This document shows positions 7,869 through 15,914 of a stretch of DNA of 64,000 nucleotides, one piece after another. The position numbers and the translations under genes are program-made. Below the pieces are notes generated by a model. The model worked only from the letters and a program-made list of their open reading frames with translations, did not search any database and was not told the DNA's origin. The number at the start of each line of letters is the position of its first letter. Within the stretch, counting starts at the first letter, position 1. Source of the DNA: Nitrososphaerota archaeon (GTDB lineage: Archaea; Thermoproteota; Nitrososphaeria; Nitrososphaerales; Gagatemarchaeaceae); NCBI GenBank assembly GCA_027887005.1, contig JAPCJI010000004.1, positions 1 to 64,000 on the forward strand. Direction: 5' to 3'.

Positions 7869-8903
7869 TTGGTTTCGTCCAAGGTTTTGGCGGGCATGGT
7901 AGTCCTAGTCCTGGCAGCCGCGGCAATCATAGTAATCGTAAGCGAGCGACAGGGGACTCCGCTGGGGACGCCAAGCCTTTCGACAGGTTCCTCCACAACG
8001 AAGTCATCTTCACAGGGCCTCAGTTCGCCGAAGGGAGTCTCGTTCTCGCCAGCGAGTCTCGACCAGAGCGGCATGAATGATTTCTTCTCAAAGGCGCAGC
8101 AGGCGGGAGGTCTAGTCGAGTGGGCGGGAGATTGGCGGGAACTCGGGAATAGTGGTGCACCCTCGGTAATCGCCCAACTCGCCGCGCAGCACAACCTGCG
8201 AACGATGATAGTCGTTCAATTCTTCAGCCAAACGACAGGGCAGCTTCTTCGGCCGCTCAACACTTCGAATGAACAGAACTACACGACGGACGCCGTACGC
8301 TTCGCCCAGGAGTACAAACCTGCATACTTCGGGATTGGGATCGAAGTCAACATGTTGTACGAGAAGAACCTCACGAGCTTCCAGCAATTCGTTTCTCTGT
8401 ATGGCTCGGTTTACGATCAAGTGAAGGAGGCATCTCCAGACACGAAGGTCTTCACTGTCTTCCAGTTCGAGAAGTTGAACGGCCTGAACGGCGGGCTGTA
8501 CGGCGGGACGAACGACCTAAGCAAGGCCGAGTGGCAACTGCTCCAGCTCTTCCCGAAGGATGACGTGGCAGCGTTCACGACCTATCCCGGGCTCGTCTAC
8601 CACAGCCCGTCCGAAATACCCGCCGACTACTACGCCCGGATTGCGTCGCACACGAACATGAGCATCGGGTTCACCGAGGTAGGGTGGCACAGCGGCAACC
8701 TTACAGGAGGGTGGGGAAGCAACGAGGTCGAGCAGGCAAGTTTCGTCACGACGTTCTTCAACCTGAGCAGCGGCCTGCACAAGGCGTTCGTGGTGTGGAG
8801 CTTCCTGTATGACCAGAAGGCAACCGTGCCGTTCAACACCATGGGCTTCTTCTACGTCAACGGAACGGCGAAACAGGCCTGGCAGAAGTGGGTTGAGGGC
8901 TAG
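7869..8903 (+). CDS. Membrane-anchored extracellular glycosidase-like protein
   Basis: The 344-residue protein starts with a short basic segment and a membrane anchor (VLAGMVVLVLAAAAIIVIVS), then a Ser/Thr-rich linker (about residues 35-55) and an extracellular domain. The domain shows a TIM-barrel-like order of strands with FGIGIEVNMLYE midway and GFTEVGWHS later, positions where clan-A glycosidases (for example GH53-like) carry acid/base and nucleophile glutamates. TTG 7869 is chosen over an upstream GTG because of the TATA box 25 bp away and because the anchor then begins near the N-terminus. Enzymatic activity is inferred, not certain. Confidence 0.65.
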   Translation: MVSSKVLAGMVVLVLAAAAIIVIVSERQGTPLGTPSLSTGSSTTKSSSQGLSSPKGVSFSPASLDQSGMNDFFSKAQQAGGLVEWAGDWRELGNSGAPSVIAQLAAQHNLRTMIVVQFFSQTTGQLLRPLNTSNEQNYTTDAVRFAQEYKPAYFGIGIEVNMLYEKNLTSFQQFVSLYGSVYDQVKEASPDTKVFTVFQFEKLNGLNGGLYGGTNDLSKAEWQLLQLFPKDDVAAFTTYPGLVYHSPSEIPADYYARIASHTNMSIGFTEVGWHSGNLTGGWGSNEVEQASFVTTFFNLSSGLHKAFVVWSFLYDQKATVPFNTMGFFYVNGTAKQAWQKWVEG

Positions 8904-8972
8904 CCAACTTCATACGTGGCCTCGAGACTAGGCTCAGGCATGTCTTCATGCCGCCGTGGGCAGGGGCTCCTC

Positions 8973-9296
8973 TCATCCGAAAGTGAGGACTCTGTCCGAG
9001 TCTACGGTAAGGTTCACCAGGTCCTGCATCGTTGAGGTGGGACAGAGCACGCTCCCGTCCCTGTTTCTGATTGAGAGGCACGTACCGCACGCAAGAATCG
9101 TACCGCCCTTGCCCACAAACTCCTTCATCATCTTCTTGACGTCGAATTTGGGATCATCAATCTGTTCAGACTCCACTCCCTTTCCAAGTAGGAAGACCTT
9201 CACGGAATGCCCACTCCCTGTTGCCTTGACGCCATATCTGAACGCATTCCAGACCAGCTCCGGTTCGTTTGAGGAAATGACGAGCCCCATCTTCAT
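8973..9296 (-). CDS. DsrE/DsrF-like sulfur-relay family protein
   Basis: The 107-residue protein (from ATG 9296; GTG 9308 adds four residues) has the DsrE fold pattern: an N-terminal strand (MGLVISSNEPE), a central strand HSVKVFLLGKGVE, and ILACGTCLSIR with two cysteines at the usual active position. Related proteins (TusD, DsrE, YchN) carry persulfide sulfur or act as small oligomeric regulators. It sits between the molybdopterin and hydroxylase genes, which fits a sulfur-transfer theme, but no operon links them. Confidence 0.78.
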   Translation of the reverse strand: MKMGLVISSNEPELVWNAFRYGVKATGSGHSVKVFLLGKGVESEQIDDPKFDVKKMMKEFVGKGGTILACGTCLSIRNRDGSVLCPTSTMQDLVNLTVDSDRVLTFG

Positions 9297-9394
9297 GGCC
9301 TTCTGCACGCCGCGACCAAGGCACTTAAGACCGTCCGACGATTACCAACCATGAGAACGCTTCACTGGCCCAACGTCGCGCGCGGCTTTCAACG

Positions 9395-9402
9395 TTAAAT
9401 CC
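9395..9402 (+). promoter_or_regulatory. TATA box of methyltransferase gene
   Basis: GTTAAATC is centred 24 bp before GTG 9423, so the transcript should begin at the start codon. This supports GTG 9423 as the true start. Confidence 0.6.
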
Positions 9403-9422
9403 ATGCCCAACTTCTCGTCCCC

Positions 9423-10181
9423 GTGCACAAGCAAGCGCTCTACGCGCAGCTCGCCGAGTACTATGACAAGATCTACTGGTGGAAAGACTACAACCAGGAG
9501 GTAGAGTTCCTAATGGAGGCCTTCCGCAAATACGGCGTCCATGGCAAGCGAATCCTCGAGGTGGCCTGCGGGACAGGCAACCATACAAAGCTGCTCACGA
9601 AGAGGGGCTACGAAGTCACCGGGGTGGACCTGAGCGCGGACGTCCTCCGGATTGCACGACGAAAGGTCAGGCGCGGAGCGACGTTCCTCCAGGGCGACAT
9701 GCGAAACCTCAGCGAAGTCGTCCAGGGAGAGTACGATGCCGTGGTCTGCCTGTTCAGTGCAATCTCCTACAACACCAATCTCGCGGAGCTGAGAAGAACA
9801 TTGGAAGGGTTCCACGCGCATCTCAAGAGAGGAGGTCTCGCCATACTCGACACGCACTTCACGAAAGAGGGGTTCAGGGACGGCTACAGAGGAGAGGACA
9901 TTTTCGACGACGGGGACGTCATCGGGGCCCGCCTGAGCACCTCCAAACGCTTCGGCGACATCGGGGAGCTCACCTTCAGCTACCTAATCAAGGACGGGCA
10001 GAAGACGATAGTCCTGAGGAACGACCGCCACCGCCTCGGGCTCTTCGCCCCGGAGGATATTCTCAGGGTGATGAAAGAGGCGGGGTTCGCCAAGCTGCAG
10101 GTCTTCAAGGACTGGACCCTGACGAAGGGCGGGAAGAAGCCCATCCAGTCGGAGAATGTCTTCGTCGGCCAGAAAGCCTGA
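9423..10181 (+). CDS. Class I SAM-dependent methyltransferase
   Basis: The 252-residue protein has the full class I order: an N-terminal helix (YAQLAEYYDKIYWWKDY), SAM-binding motif I ILEVACGTGNHT near 44-55, an acidic strand end GVDLS, motif II-like FLQGDMRN and motif IV DAVVCLFSAISY. The C-terminal part after about residue 140 resembles small-molecule methyltransferases. The GTG start follows a TATA box by 24 bp. The substrate is unknown. It converges with the hydroxylase large-subunit gene, with 7 bp between the stops. Confidence 0.85.
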   Translation: MHKQALYAQLAEYYDKIYWWKDYNQEVEFLMEAFRKYGVHGKRILEVACGTGNHTKLLTKRGYEVTGVDLSADVLRIARRKVRRGATFLQGDMRNLSEVVQGEYDAVVCLFSAISYNTNLAELRRTLEGFHAHLKRGGLAILDTHFTKEGFRDGYRGEDIFDDGDVIGARLSTSKRFGDIGELTFSYLIKDGQKTIVLRNDRHRLGLFAPEDILRVMKEAGFAKLQVFKDWTLTKGGKKPIQSENVFVGQKA

Positions 10182-10188
10182 GGTCGGG

Positions 10189-12528
10189 CTATCTGGAATC
10201 CTCGGACTTGGCGCGCATCAGGGACCAGACGTAGGACGGCGTTAGCGGCAGTTTCTCCACCCTCGCCCCAAAGGGAGAGAGCGCATCTTCCACAGCGTTC
10301 GCGACCGCCGGCGTAGCCGCGATAGTGCCTGCTTCACCAACTCCTTTCACCCCCAGAGGATTGAGAGGCGACGGCGTCTCCGTCCGGAAGCACTCGATCA
10401 TCGGAGCGGTGTCCGTCGATGGTATCAGATACTCGGAGAAGGTCGAGGTGAGGAGCTGGCCGTTCTCGTCGTACACCACCTGTTCAAGGAGAGCCTGCGA
10501 TATCCCCTGCAGCGCCCCTCCCTGGACCTGACCCTCTACAATCAGTGGATTGAGGACCTTCCCGACATCATCGACCGCCACATACTTCAGCACCTTCGTG
10601 ACTCCTGTCTCCCTGTCGACCTCCACCATGACAACGTGCGTACCGAAGGGGAAGACGTTCCCAGCTGGGGCGAAGGCGCTGTATTCGTAAAGCGAGGGTT
10701 CCATCCCAGGCGGGAGCTTCTTCGGTGAGTAGGCGGTCTCCGCCACGGTCGCGAATGTGAGCCGCTTGCCCGGTCGACCTTCCGCGAACACCTTCCCGTC
10801 CATGAAGACTACCCGCTCCGGGGCGGTCCCTAGCATCTTCGCGGCAATCCTGCTCATCTTGTCCTTCACCTTCCTCGTGGCCATCAGAACTGCAGTCCCT
10901 CCGACGGTCGCAGACCTGCTCCCTGCCGTCACGGTCGACCATGGGAGAGAGGCCGTGTCTCCGTACTGCACCAGTACGTCGTCTACCTCCACTCCGAGCT
11001 CGTCCGAAACAATCTGGGCCCAGGGGGTCCAATGTCCCTGGCCGTGCGGATTCGTCCCACTGTTCACGATGACCCTCCCATGCTGGGTCACTGTCACGGA
11101 AGCGGTCTGAGGGTAGTTCGAGCCGAATCCGCAGACCTCGACGTAGGTCACGAGCCCTATGCCCACGAGCCTCCCGCGGGACCTCGCCTCCCTTTGGAAG
11201 CTCCGCAGCTCGTCGAACTTGGAAACCTCCAGCGCCTTCCGCAAGTTCCCCTCGTAGTCGCCACTGTCGTAGGTCATGTCCCCGGCCGACTTGTACGGGA
11301 ACTTGCCCTTCGACACGTAGTTCTTCAGCCTCACCTTGACAGGGTCGAGCTTCAGCTCCCTCGCGATTACATCAACCGTCCTCTCGATCAGGTACGTCGC
11401 CTCGGGCCTCGCCGCGCCCCTGTACGGTCCGATGGGCGTCTTGTTGGTGAACGCGGTCAGGCCCTCCCCGTAGAAATTCGCGATATCGCACACCCCCGGG
11501 GCCATGGCGACCGTGGTCTCAGGCATGGTAGTGGCCCAGTCGCTGTAGGCTCCCCCGTCGCAGAGCACCCTGACCTTCAGCCCCAGGATCCTCCCGTCCT
11601 TCCTGACCGCGGCCTCCACCCACTGCTTCTGCCCCCTCCCGTGGGTCGCAGCAAGGAAATTCTCCCTCCTCGACTCGATCCACTTGACCGGCCTTCCAAG
11701 CTTCATGGAAGCCAGACAGACTACAGCATACTCCGGGTAGTACCCCTTCTGCCCGAACCCACCCCCCATGTCGGGGACGATCACCCTCACCCTCGTCTCC
11801 TGAAGCTTCAGGGCCGACGCCAGGTCGTCCCTCATCTCGTGGGGGGACTGGCTCGCCACCCACACCGTCAGAAAGTCCGCGGCGGGATCATAGGACGCAA
11901 TTACGTCCCTGGGCTCCATGGGGGCCGCGTTGAGCCTCGGGAACTCCAGCTTGAGTTTCACGACGTGGTCCGCCTCCGCGAACGCCTTCTTCACGTTCCC
12001 CGCCGAAGCCTGCGTGCGATAAGCCAGGTTGTCGGCGAGGTAGGAGTGGACCTTCGGCGACCCTCTCCGCAGGGCCTTCTCCGCGTCCACGACCGGCGTC
12101 AGGGGTTCGTACTGCACATGGACAAGCTCGGCAGCTTCCTCGGCTGAGGCCGCGTCTTCGGCTATGACCACGGCCACTGCCTCCCCTGCGAAGTTCACCT
12201 CGTCCAGAGCCAACGGGTACCGATGGGTCGCCTTCGCCTCCTCCCCCCAGTCCAGGGTGCCCACCTCGGTCACGTCTTTCACGATGTCCTTCGACGTAAA
12301 GACCAGTCTCACCGAAGGATGCTTGAGGGCCTCCGTGGCATCGATTCCCTTGATCCTCGCGTGGGCGTAGGCGCTCCTCACGAAACAGGCACGAAGCATC
12401 TTCGGGAGGACGAGGTCATCTAGAAAGTGTGCTGAGCCAGTGATGAACTTCGGGTCCTCCATCCTCTTCAGGGGCTGGCCCACCACAGTCGGTTCCCTCT
12501 TGACGGACGTCTGCACCGCTGACGCCAA
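10189..12528 (-). CDS. Xanthine dehydrogenase-family molybdopterin hydroxylase, large subunit (CoxL-like, not form I CODH)
   Basis: About 779 residues if started at TTG 12528; the start is uncertain. It has the hydroxylase-family features GGGFGQKG (about residues 255-262), PYRGAARPE (about 368-376) and the C-terminal KGVGEAGT with the catalytic glutamate (about 732). True aerobic CO dehydrogenase (form I) has AYRCSFR at the second site; here it is PYRGAAR, so no Cu-S-Mo CO site is expected and the substrate is probably an aldehyde, purine or other heterocycle. The gene is divergent from its medium and small subunits, and no coxDEF maturation genes are nearby. Confidence 0.88.
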   Translation of the reverse strand: MASAVQTSVKREPTVVGQPLKRMEDPKFITGSAHFLDDLVLPKMLRACFVRSAYAHARIKGIDATEALKHPSVRLVFTSKDIVKDVTEVGTLDWGEEAKATHRYPLALDEVNFAGEAVAVVIAEDAASAEEAAELVHVQYEPLTPVVDAEKALRRGSPKVHSYLADNLAYRTQASAGNVKKAFAEADHVVKLKLEFPRLNAAPMEPRDVIASYDPAADFLTVWVASQSPHEMRDDLASALKLQETRVRVIVPDMGGGFGQKGYYPEYAVVCLASMKLGRPVKWIESRRENFLAATHGRGQKQWVEAAVRKDGRILGLKVRVLCDGGAYSDWATTMPETTVAMAPGVCDIANFYGEGLTAFTNKTPIGPYRGAARPEATYLIERTVDVIARELKLDPVKVRLKNYVSKGKFPYKSAGDMTYDSGDYEGNLRKALEVSKFDELRSFQREARSRGRLVGIGLVTYVEVCGFGSNYPQTASVTVTQHGRVIVNSGTNPHGQGHWTPWAQIVSDELGVEVDDVLVQYGDTASLPWSTVTAGSRSATVGGTAVLMATRKVKDKMSRIAAKMLGTAPERVVFMDGKVFAEGRPGKRLTFATVAETAYSPKKLPPGMEPSLYEYSAFAPAGNVFPFGTHVVMVEVDRETGVTKVLKYVAVDDVGKVLNPLIVEGQVQGGALQGISQALLEQVVYDENGQLLTSTFSEYLIPSTDTAPMIECFRTETPSPLNPLGVKGVGEAGTIAATPAVANAVEDALSPFGARVEKLPLTPSYVWSLMRAKSEDSR

Positions 12529-12593
12529 CGAGACCAGGTCACCGCCGCCACCGTAAGTAAGTCTTATTGCCACATGACGGCGGTTCCTGCCTC

Positions 12594-12598
12594 GGAGG
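12594..12598 (+). promoter_or_regulatory. Shine-Dalgarno site that fixes a CTG start
   Basis: GGAGG lies 7 bases before CTG 12606. The CTG aligns with the usual N-terminus of medium subunits (xIPRPFEYH), while the TTG at 12567 would add 13 unrelated residues. Confidence 0.5.
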
Positions 12599-12605
12599 CC
12601 TTCAA

Positions 12606-13481
12606 CTGATTCCCCGACCCTTCGAGTACCACGCGCCAAAGACAGTGCGGGAGGCCGTGGCGCTGCTGAAGCAGCACCGCGGAGAGGCCAAAGTGCTCGC
12701 CGGTGGCCAGAGTCTCATCCCACTGATGAAGCTCAGGATTCTCTCCCCTGCCCACCTCGTCAGCCTGAACGGAGTAAAGGGCCTGGAGTACATCAGGAAG
12801 GAGAAGGGGGCAGTCTCCATCGGTGCGCTGACCAGGATGGCGGATATCGAAAGCTCAGAGTTGCTCAGGAAGGAATGCCCTATCCTCACAGAGTGCGCGG
12901 CTCAGATCGCCGACCCGCTCGTCCGGAACCTGGGGACCATCGGCGGCAACGTCTCCCACGCCGACCCGACGAACGACATGCCTGCGGTGATGGTAGCCTG
13001 GGGCGCAGACATGGTCGTGGTCGGTCCGAGGGGCCGGAGGAAAGTTCCTGCTTCGGACTTTTTCCGCGACACCTTCACGACAGCCATGGCGGAGGATGAA
13101 ATCCTGACCGAACTGAGCCTCCCTTTGGTCAGGCGCATGGGCGGGGCCTACCTGAAGCTGGAGAGGCAGGCGGGGGACTACGGGATCGTGGGGGTCGCGG
13201 CGGGCCTATGGATTGGAGACGACGGACGTTGCGTCGGGTGCGGGATCGGCCTCACAGGGGTGGGGCCTACTGCCATCAAGGCCCGCAGGGCCGAGGAAGC
13301 TCTTGTCGGCACGAAAGCAGGACGGGTCGCAATCGAAGAAGCTGCCAAGCGTGCGGCTGAAGACTCCAAACCCACGAGCGACCTGAGAGGGTCCGAAGAA
13401 TACAAACGGGACATGGTCAGGGTTTTTGCCAAGAGGGCGCTGTCTCTTGCCCTGAAGAGGGCCAGGAGCAGATCGAGATGA
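12606..13481 (+). CDS. Xanthine dehydrogenase-family FAD-binding (medium) subunit, CoxM-like
   Basis: The 291-residue protein has the two FAD-binding signatures of the family: AGGQSLIPLMKLR near residues 34-46 and TIGGNVSHADPTND near 102-115. The C-terminal domain is the CO-dehydrogenase flavoprotein C-domain. It transfers electrons between the 2Fe-2S subunit and an external acceptor. A CTG start is proposed because of a well-placed GGAGG; alternatives are TTG 12567 or an in-frame start further in. Its stop overlaps the small-subunit ATG by four bases (ATGA). Confidence 0.9.
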   Translation: MIPRPFEYHAPKTVREAVALLKQHRGEAKVLAGGQSLIPLMKLRILSPAHLVSLNGVKGLEYIRKEKGAVSIGALTRMADIESSELLRKECPILTECAAQIADPLVRNLGTIGGNVSHADPTNDMPAVMVAWGADMVVVGPRGRRKVPASDFFRDTFTTAMAEDEILTELSLPLVRRMGGAYLKLERQAGDYGIVGVAAGLWIGDDGRCVGCGIGLTGVGPTAIKARRAEEALVGTKAGRVAIEEAAKRAAEDSKPTSDLRGSEEYKRDMVRVFAKRALSLALKRARSRSR

Positions 13482-14023
13482 GAACCCCTATCTCGGTCGA
13501 ACTGAACGGGGCCAGGCGTGACGCGATTGTGGAGCCCCGCCTCCTCCTTTCGCGTTTCCTCCGCGACGACCTTGGGCTGACCGGCACCCACGAGGGATGC
13601 GAGACGACGAACTGCGGCGCCTGTGCGGTGCTCCTCGACGGACGGCCCGTCAAATCATGCACCATCTTCGCAGTCCAGGCCGACGGCAGGAAGGTCACCA
13701 CCATCGAGGGCATCGGCAGCGCGTCGGAGCTGCACCCCATACAGTTCGCTTTCTGGGAGAAGCACGGCCTTCAATGCGGGTTCTGCACACCGGGGATGAT
13801 AATGGCCTCCTACGGGCTCCTCGAAAAGAACCCGAACCCCAGCGAAGATGAGATCAGAGCGGCACTTTCAGGCAACCTCTGCAGGTGCACAGGCTACATC
13901 AAGATAATTGAGTCGGTCAAGTATGCGGCAAAACTGAAAAAGAAAGGGATGGTCTCGTTCAAATTGGAGCCGAGGACCCAGAAGAAAGAGACGGCCGCGG
14001 AGTTCACAGGTGAAGGCTGGTAA
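13478..14023 (+). CDS. Xanthine dehydrogenase-family 2Fe-2S (small) subunit, CoxS-like
   Basis: The 181-residue iron-sulfur protein has the plant-type ferredoxin cysteines C41, C46, C49 and C61 (CETTNCGAC...C) and the second cluster cysteines C100, C103, C135 and C137 (QCGFC...CRC). Family members are usually near 155-165 residues; the extra 20-25 residues are a charged C-terminal tail. It passes electrons from the molybdenum site to the FAD subunit. It overlaps genes on both sides (ATGA before, TAATG after), so M-S-G are translated as one unit. Confidence 0.93.
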   Translation: MRTPISVELNGARRDAIVEPRLLLSRFLRDDLGLTGTHEGCETTNCGACAVLLDGRPVKSCTIFAVQADGRKVTTIEGIGSASELHPIQFAFWEKHGLQCGFCTPGMIMASYGLLEKNPNPSEDEIRAALSGNLCRCTGYIKIIESVKYAAKLKKKGMVSFKLEPRTQKKETAAEFTGEGW

Positions 14024-14463
14024 TGCACTACGAGGGGACCTTCGACGCCTCCGTCCCGAAGGAAGAACTCTTCGAATTCGTCACTGACCCAGCCCAGATA
14101 ATCGCTATCCTGCCCGGGGTGGAGCAGTCGAGGGTCACTGACCGGAACCACTTCTTCGTGAAGGCTAGGGTGGGGGCAGGCCCTCTAAGGGGTTCGATAG
14201 GCATGAACTTCACAACGACCGGAAAGAAGAAAGACACATCGGCGAAGATCGTCGGGCGCGGGGAAGGAATGCAGAGCGTCGTCGACCTGACATTGACGAT
14301 GAGCCTCGAAGATGCGCCGAGTGGGAGCAGGGCGCGGTGGTCCGCGGACGCGAAGGTCGGGGGTCTGCTCGCAAGCGTTGCGGGCCGGCTCATCGAAGGC
14401 ATCGCAGACGGCTACATCAAGCAGGTCACAGAGAACCTTCGAAGGAAGGTCACCGAGCGGTAA
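14023..14463 (+). CDS. CoxG-like SRPBCC protein
   Basis: The 146-residue protein matches the CoxG/SRPBCC fold: it begins MHYEGTFDASVPKEELFEFV and contains VGAGPLRGSIGMNF and GLLASVAGRLIEGIADGYI. In carboxydotrophic bacteria CoxG helps recruit or anchor the hydroxylase to the membrane; in other clusters its role is less clear. The ATG overlaps the small-subunit stop by one base. It is the last gene of the divergent M-S-G unit. Confidence 0.88.
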   Translation: MHYEGTFDASVPKEELFEFVTDPAQIIAILPGVEQSRVTDRNHFFVKARVGAGPLRGSIGMNFTTTGKKKDTSAKIVGRGEGMQSVVDLTLTMSLEDAPSGSRARWSADAKVGGLLASVAGRLIEGIADGYIKQVTENLRRKVTER

Positions 14464-14496
14464 TCGTCCCAGCGTGCGGACGTCATGAAGGCCTCA

Positions 14497-15180
14497 CTAT
14501 CTTGAGATCTCTTCGCTGAGAACCTGGTAGGCCTTGGCCCCCAGCCTCTCCTGCATGACCAACACGATGTCTTCGTAACTCAGGAATGCGTCGAGGATGC
14601 TCACTCCGTTCCGGTAAAGGAGTTCCGTGATGAATGACGCGATTCCAGGCACTTTCTCCGCTGAGGGGGACAACCGAATCGTGATCTTGGCTACGTTCCT
14701 CTTGAGCGACGTCTCGTAGCTTCCCCACAACGTCTCCTCGAGAAGTTTCGCGTCTTTCTCCTCTGCGATTATCTTGACGGAGTTGGGCAACTGGAAGACA
14801 TACGGCGTGCCGCTGAACTTTCCTTCCAATTTCAGGAAATCCTGCAAGATCCGATGATGCTCGGCGGCCTTCCCGGCGACCGTCATATCGACCATCCCTC
14901 CCGCGAGCTCAAGTTTGGAGTCCTTTAATCCGGCCGACATGCCTTCGAGTCTCCCTTCGCCCAGGCCATCCGAGAACCTCTTGATCGCCACGACAACCGT
15001 CGCCAACTTGGCCTTCTTCCCGGTCAGCTCCTCGACCTCGGATGAGATTCTGGACGCGAGCGCATGGTAGTTGACAATCTTCAGTTTCAGCGACTCGAGC
15101 ACCACGTAGTTCCCCGAGATGATCGTCGACACGGCTTCGCTCACCGGAACACCGTTCTTTCGAGAGGATGAGACAGCCAT
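14497..15180 (-). CDS. Archaeal regulator-like protein with C-terminal ACT domain
   Basis: The protein is 227 residues from ATG 15180, preceded by a purine-rich GGGTGGGC that could act as a ribosome site; a GTG at 15189 is possible. The first 60 residues (VSEAVSTIISGN..., LASRISSEVEELTG) look like a helix-turn-helix region. The C-terminal segment VPGIASFITELLYRNGVSI is a typical ACT-domain amphipathic start, suggesting amino-acid or other small-ligand sensing. I do not know a named function. The divergent Lrp-like gene shares the upstream region, so the two may be co-regulated. Confidence 0.65.
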   Translation of the reverse strand: MAVSSSRKNGVPVSEAVSTIISGNYVVLESLKLKIVNYHALASRISSEVEELTGKKAKLATVVVAIKRFSDGLGEGRLEGMSAGLKDSKLELAGGMVDMTVAGKAAEHHRILQDFLKLEGKFSGTPYVFQLPNSVKIIAEEKDAKLLEETLWGSYETSLKRNVAKITIRLSPSAEKVPGIASFITELLYRNGVSILDAFLSYEDIVLVMQERLGAKAYQVLSEEISR

Positions 15181-15241
15181 TCTGCCCACCCATCTGTTCA
15201 GAAGCCGCGTGTAATAAGCATAACATCAGGATTAGCTATCC

Positions 15242-15265
15242 TTATATAGTGTCACAGGCATGACA
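15242..15265 (+). promoter_or_regulatory. TATA box and inverted-repeat operator of AsnC-domain gene
   Basis: TTATATA at 15242-15248 is followed at once by TGTCA-6-TGACA (15250-15265). The repeat lies between the TATA box and the ATG at 15278, across the expected transcription start. A regulator bound there would block initiation, which fits autoregulation by an Lrp/AsnC-type protein. Confidence 0.5.
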
Positions 15266-15277
15266 ATTTGAAATACC

Positions 15278-15787
15278 ATGATAACTACCAACATGAATCC
15301 GACCACCATCATCGCATCTGTTCAGCCGAGGATGCTCAGCCAAGTAACTGAGCAGCTAAAGAACACTCAGGGAATCACCTACTTCTCACCAATCACCGGC
15401 AGGTTCGATCTAGCGATCGAGCTGAAGGCCGCAGACCAGAAGCAGACGTACGAATTGGTCAACAAGATCCGATCCATCGCAGGGGTCACCTCCACAAGAT
15501 CCTACACGCCTTTCGAAGGCTTTGTCAACGGCAAGAACGTTCAGGCGACTGACGCACTCGCCCTTGTCTGTTTGAAAGTCAACGAGAATGCGCAGAAGGT
15601 CCTCCAATCCCTAGAACAGCACTCACAAATCCGCAATGCATCCGTCGTACCAGGCGAATTCGACATCCTAGCGACTGTATACGGAAAGAACAACGACGAA
15701 ATTCTCTCCTCAGTTTCGAAGATTGCCGGAATGCAGGGCGTTACGTCGTCCGAGACGCTGTTAGCCTACAGGCCCATCTGGGCGTAG
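15278..15787 (+). CDS. Tandem Lrp/AsnC ligand-binding (RAM) domain protein without HTH
   Basis: The 169-residue protein contains two copies of the AsnC ligand-binding fold, residues about 8-82 (TIIASVQPRMLSQVTEQL ... GVTSTRSYTPFEGF) and about 92-167 (ALALVCLKVNENAQKVL ... GVTSSETLLAYRP). No helix-turn-helix precedes them, so it cannot bind DNA like classical Lrp and may act as an effector sensor or modify another Lrp. A TATA box lies about 33 bp before the ATG, and an oligo-T terminator follows the stop. Confidence 0.8.
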   Translation: MITTNMNPTTIIASVQPRMLSQVTEQLKNTQGITYFSPITGRFDLAIELKAADQKQTYELVNKIRSIAGVTSTRSYTPFEGFVNGKNVQATDALALVCLKVNENAQKVLQSLEQHSQIRNASVVPGEFDILATVYGKNNDEILSSVSKIAGMQGVTSSETLLAYRPIWA

Positions 15788-15796
15788 GCTGCCGAC

Positions 15797-15802
15797 TTTT
15801 TT
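15797..15802 (+). terminator. Oligo-T terminator of AsnC-domain gene
   Basis: A T6 run starts 9 bases after the TAG stop at 15787, a typical archaeal U-tract terminator. Confidence 0.55.
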
Positions 15803-15809
15803 CTGATTA

Positions 15810-15911
15810 TCAGGCTATCCTAGTCTTGAATCTGTAGGCCCTCGACTGTTTCATGAAGCTAATCAGTTCGATGCATCTCTCGGGAGGCAGAGCCTGGAAC
15901 CTTCCGACGTC
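15810..15911 (-). pseudogene. Remnant of a saccharopine-dehydrogenase-like gene (3' end only)
   Basis: This about 100-base stretch translates on the minus strand to LPPERCIELISFMKQSRAYR followed by FKTRIA and a stop. It aligns closely with the C-terminus of the intact protein at 17583-18740 (LPPEMCVDPTSFMRQLRAYG then FRIRIA, stop). The nucleotides are also clearly similar (both have TGTAGGCCCTC/CGTAGGCCCTC-like blocks). The remnant begins right after the stop of the FAD dehydrogenase gene, so that gene appears to have replaced or been inserted into a second copy, leaving only its end. Confidence 0.75.
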
Positions 15912-15914
15912 CCG

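Noticed and set aside
11032-12147. 371-codon plus-strand frame opposite the hydroxylase large subunit
   Set aside because: Antisense shadow of a strongly conserved gene; composition rich in His, Arg, Leu and Pro without any domain.
10189-12528. Aerobic carbon-monoxide dehydrogenase (form I CoxL)
   Set aside because: The AYRCSFR copper-site motif is absent; PYRGAAR is present instead, and no coxDEF genes are nearby.
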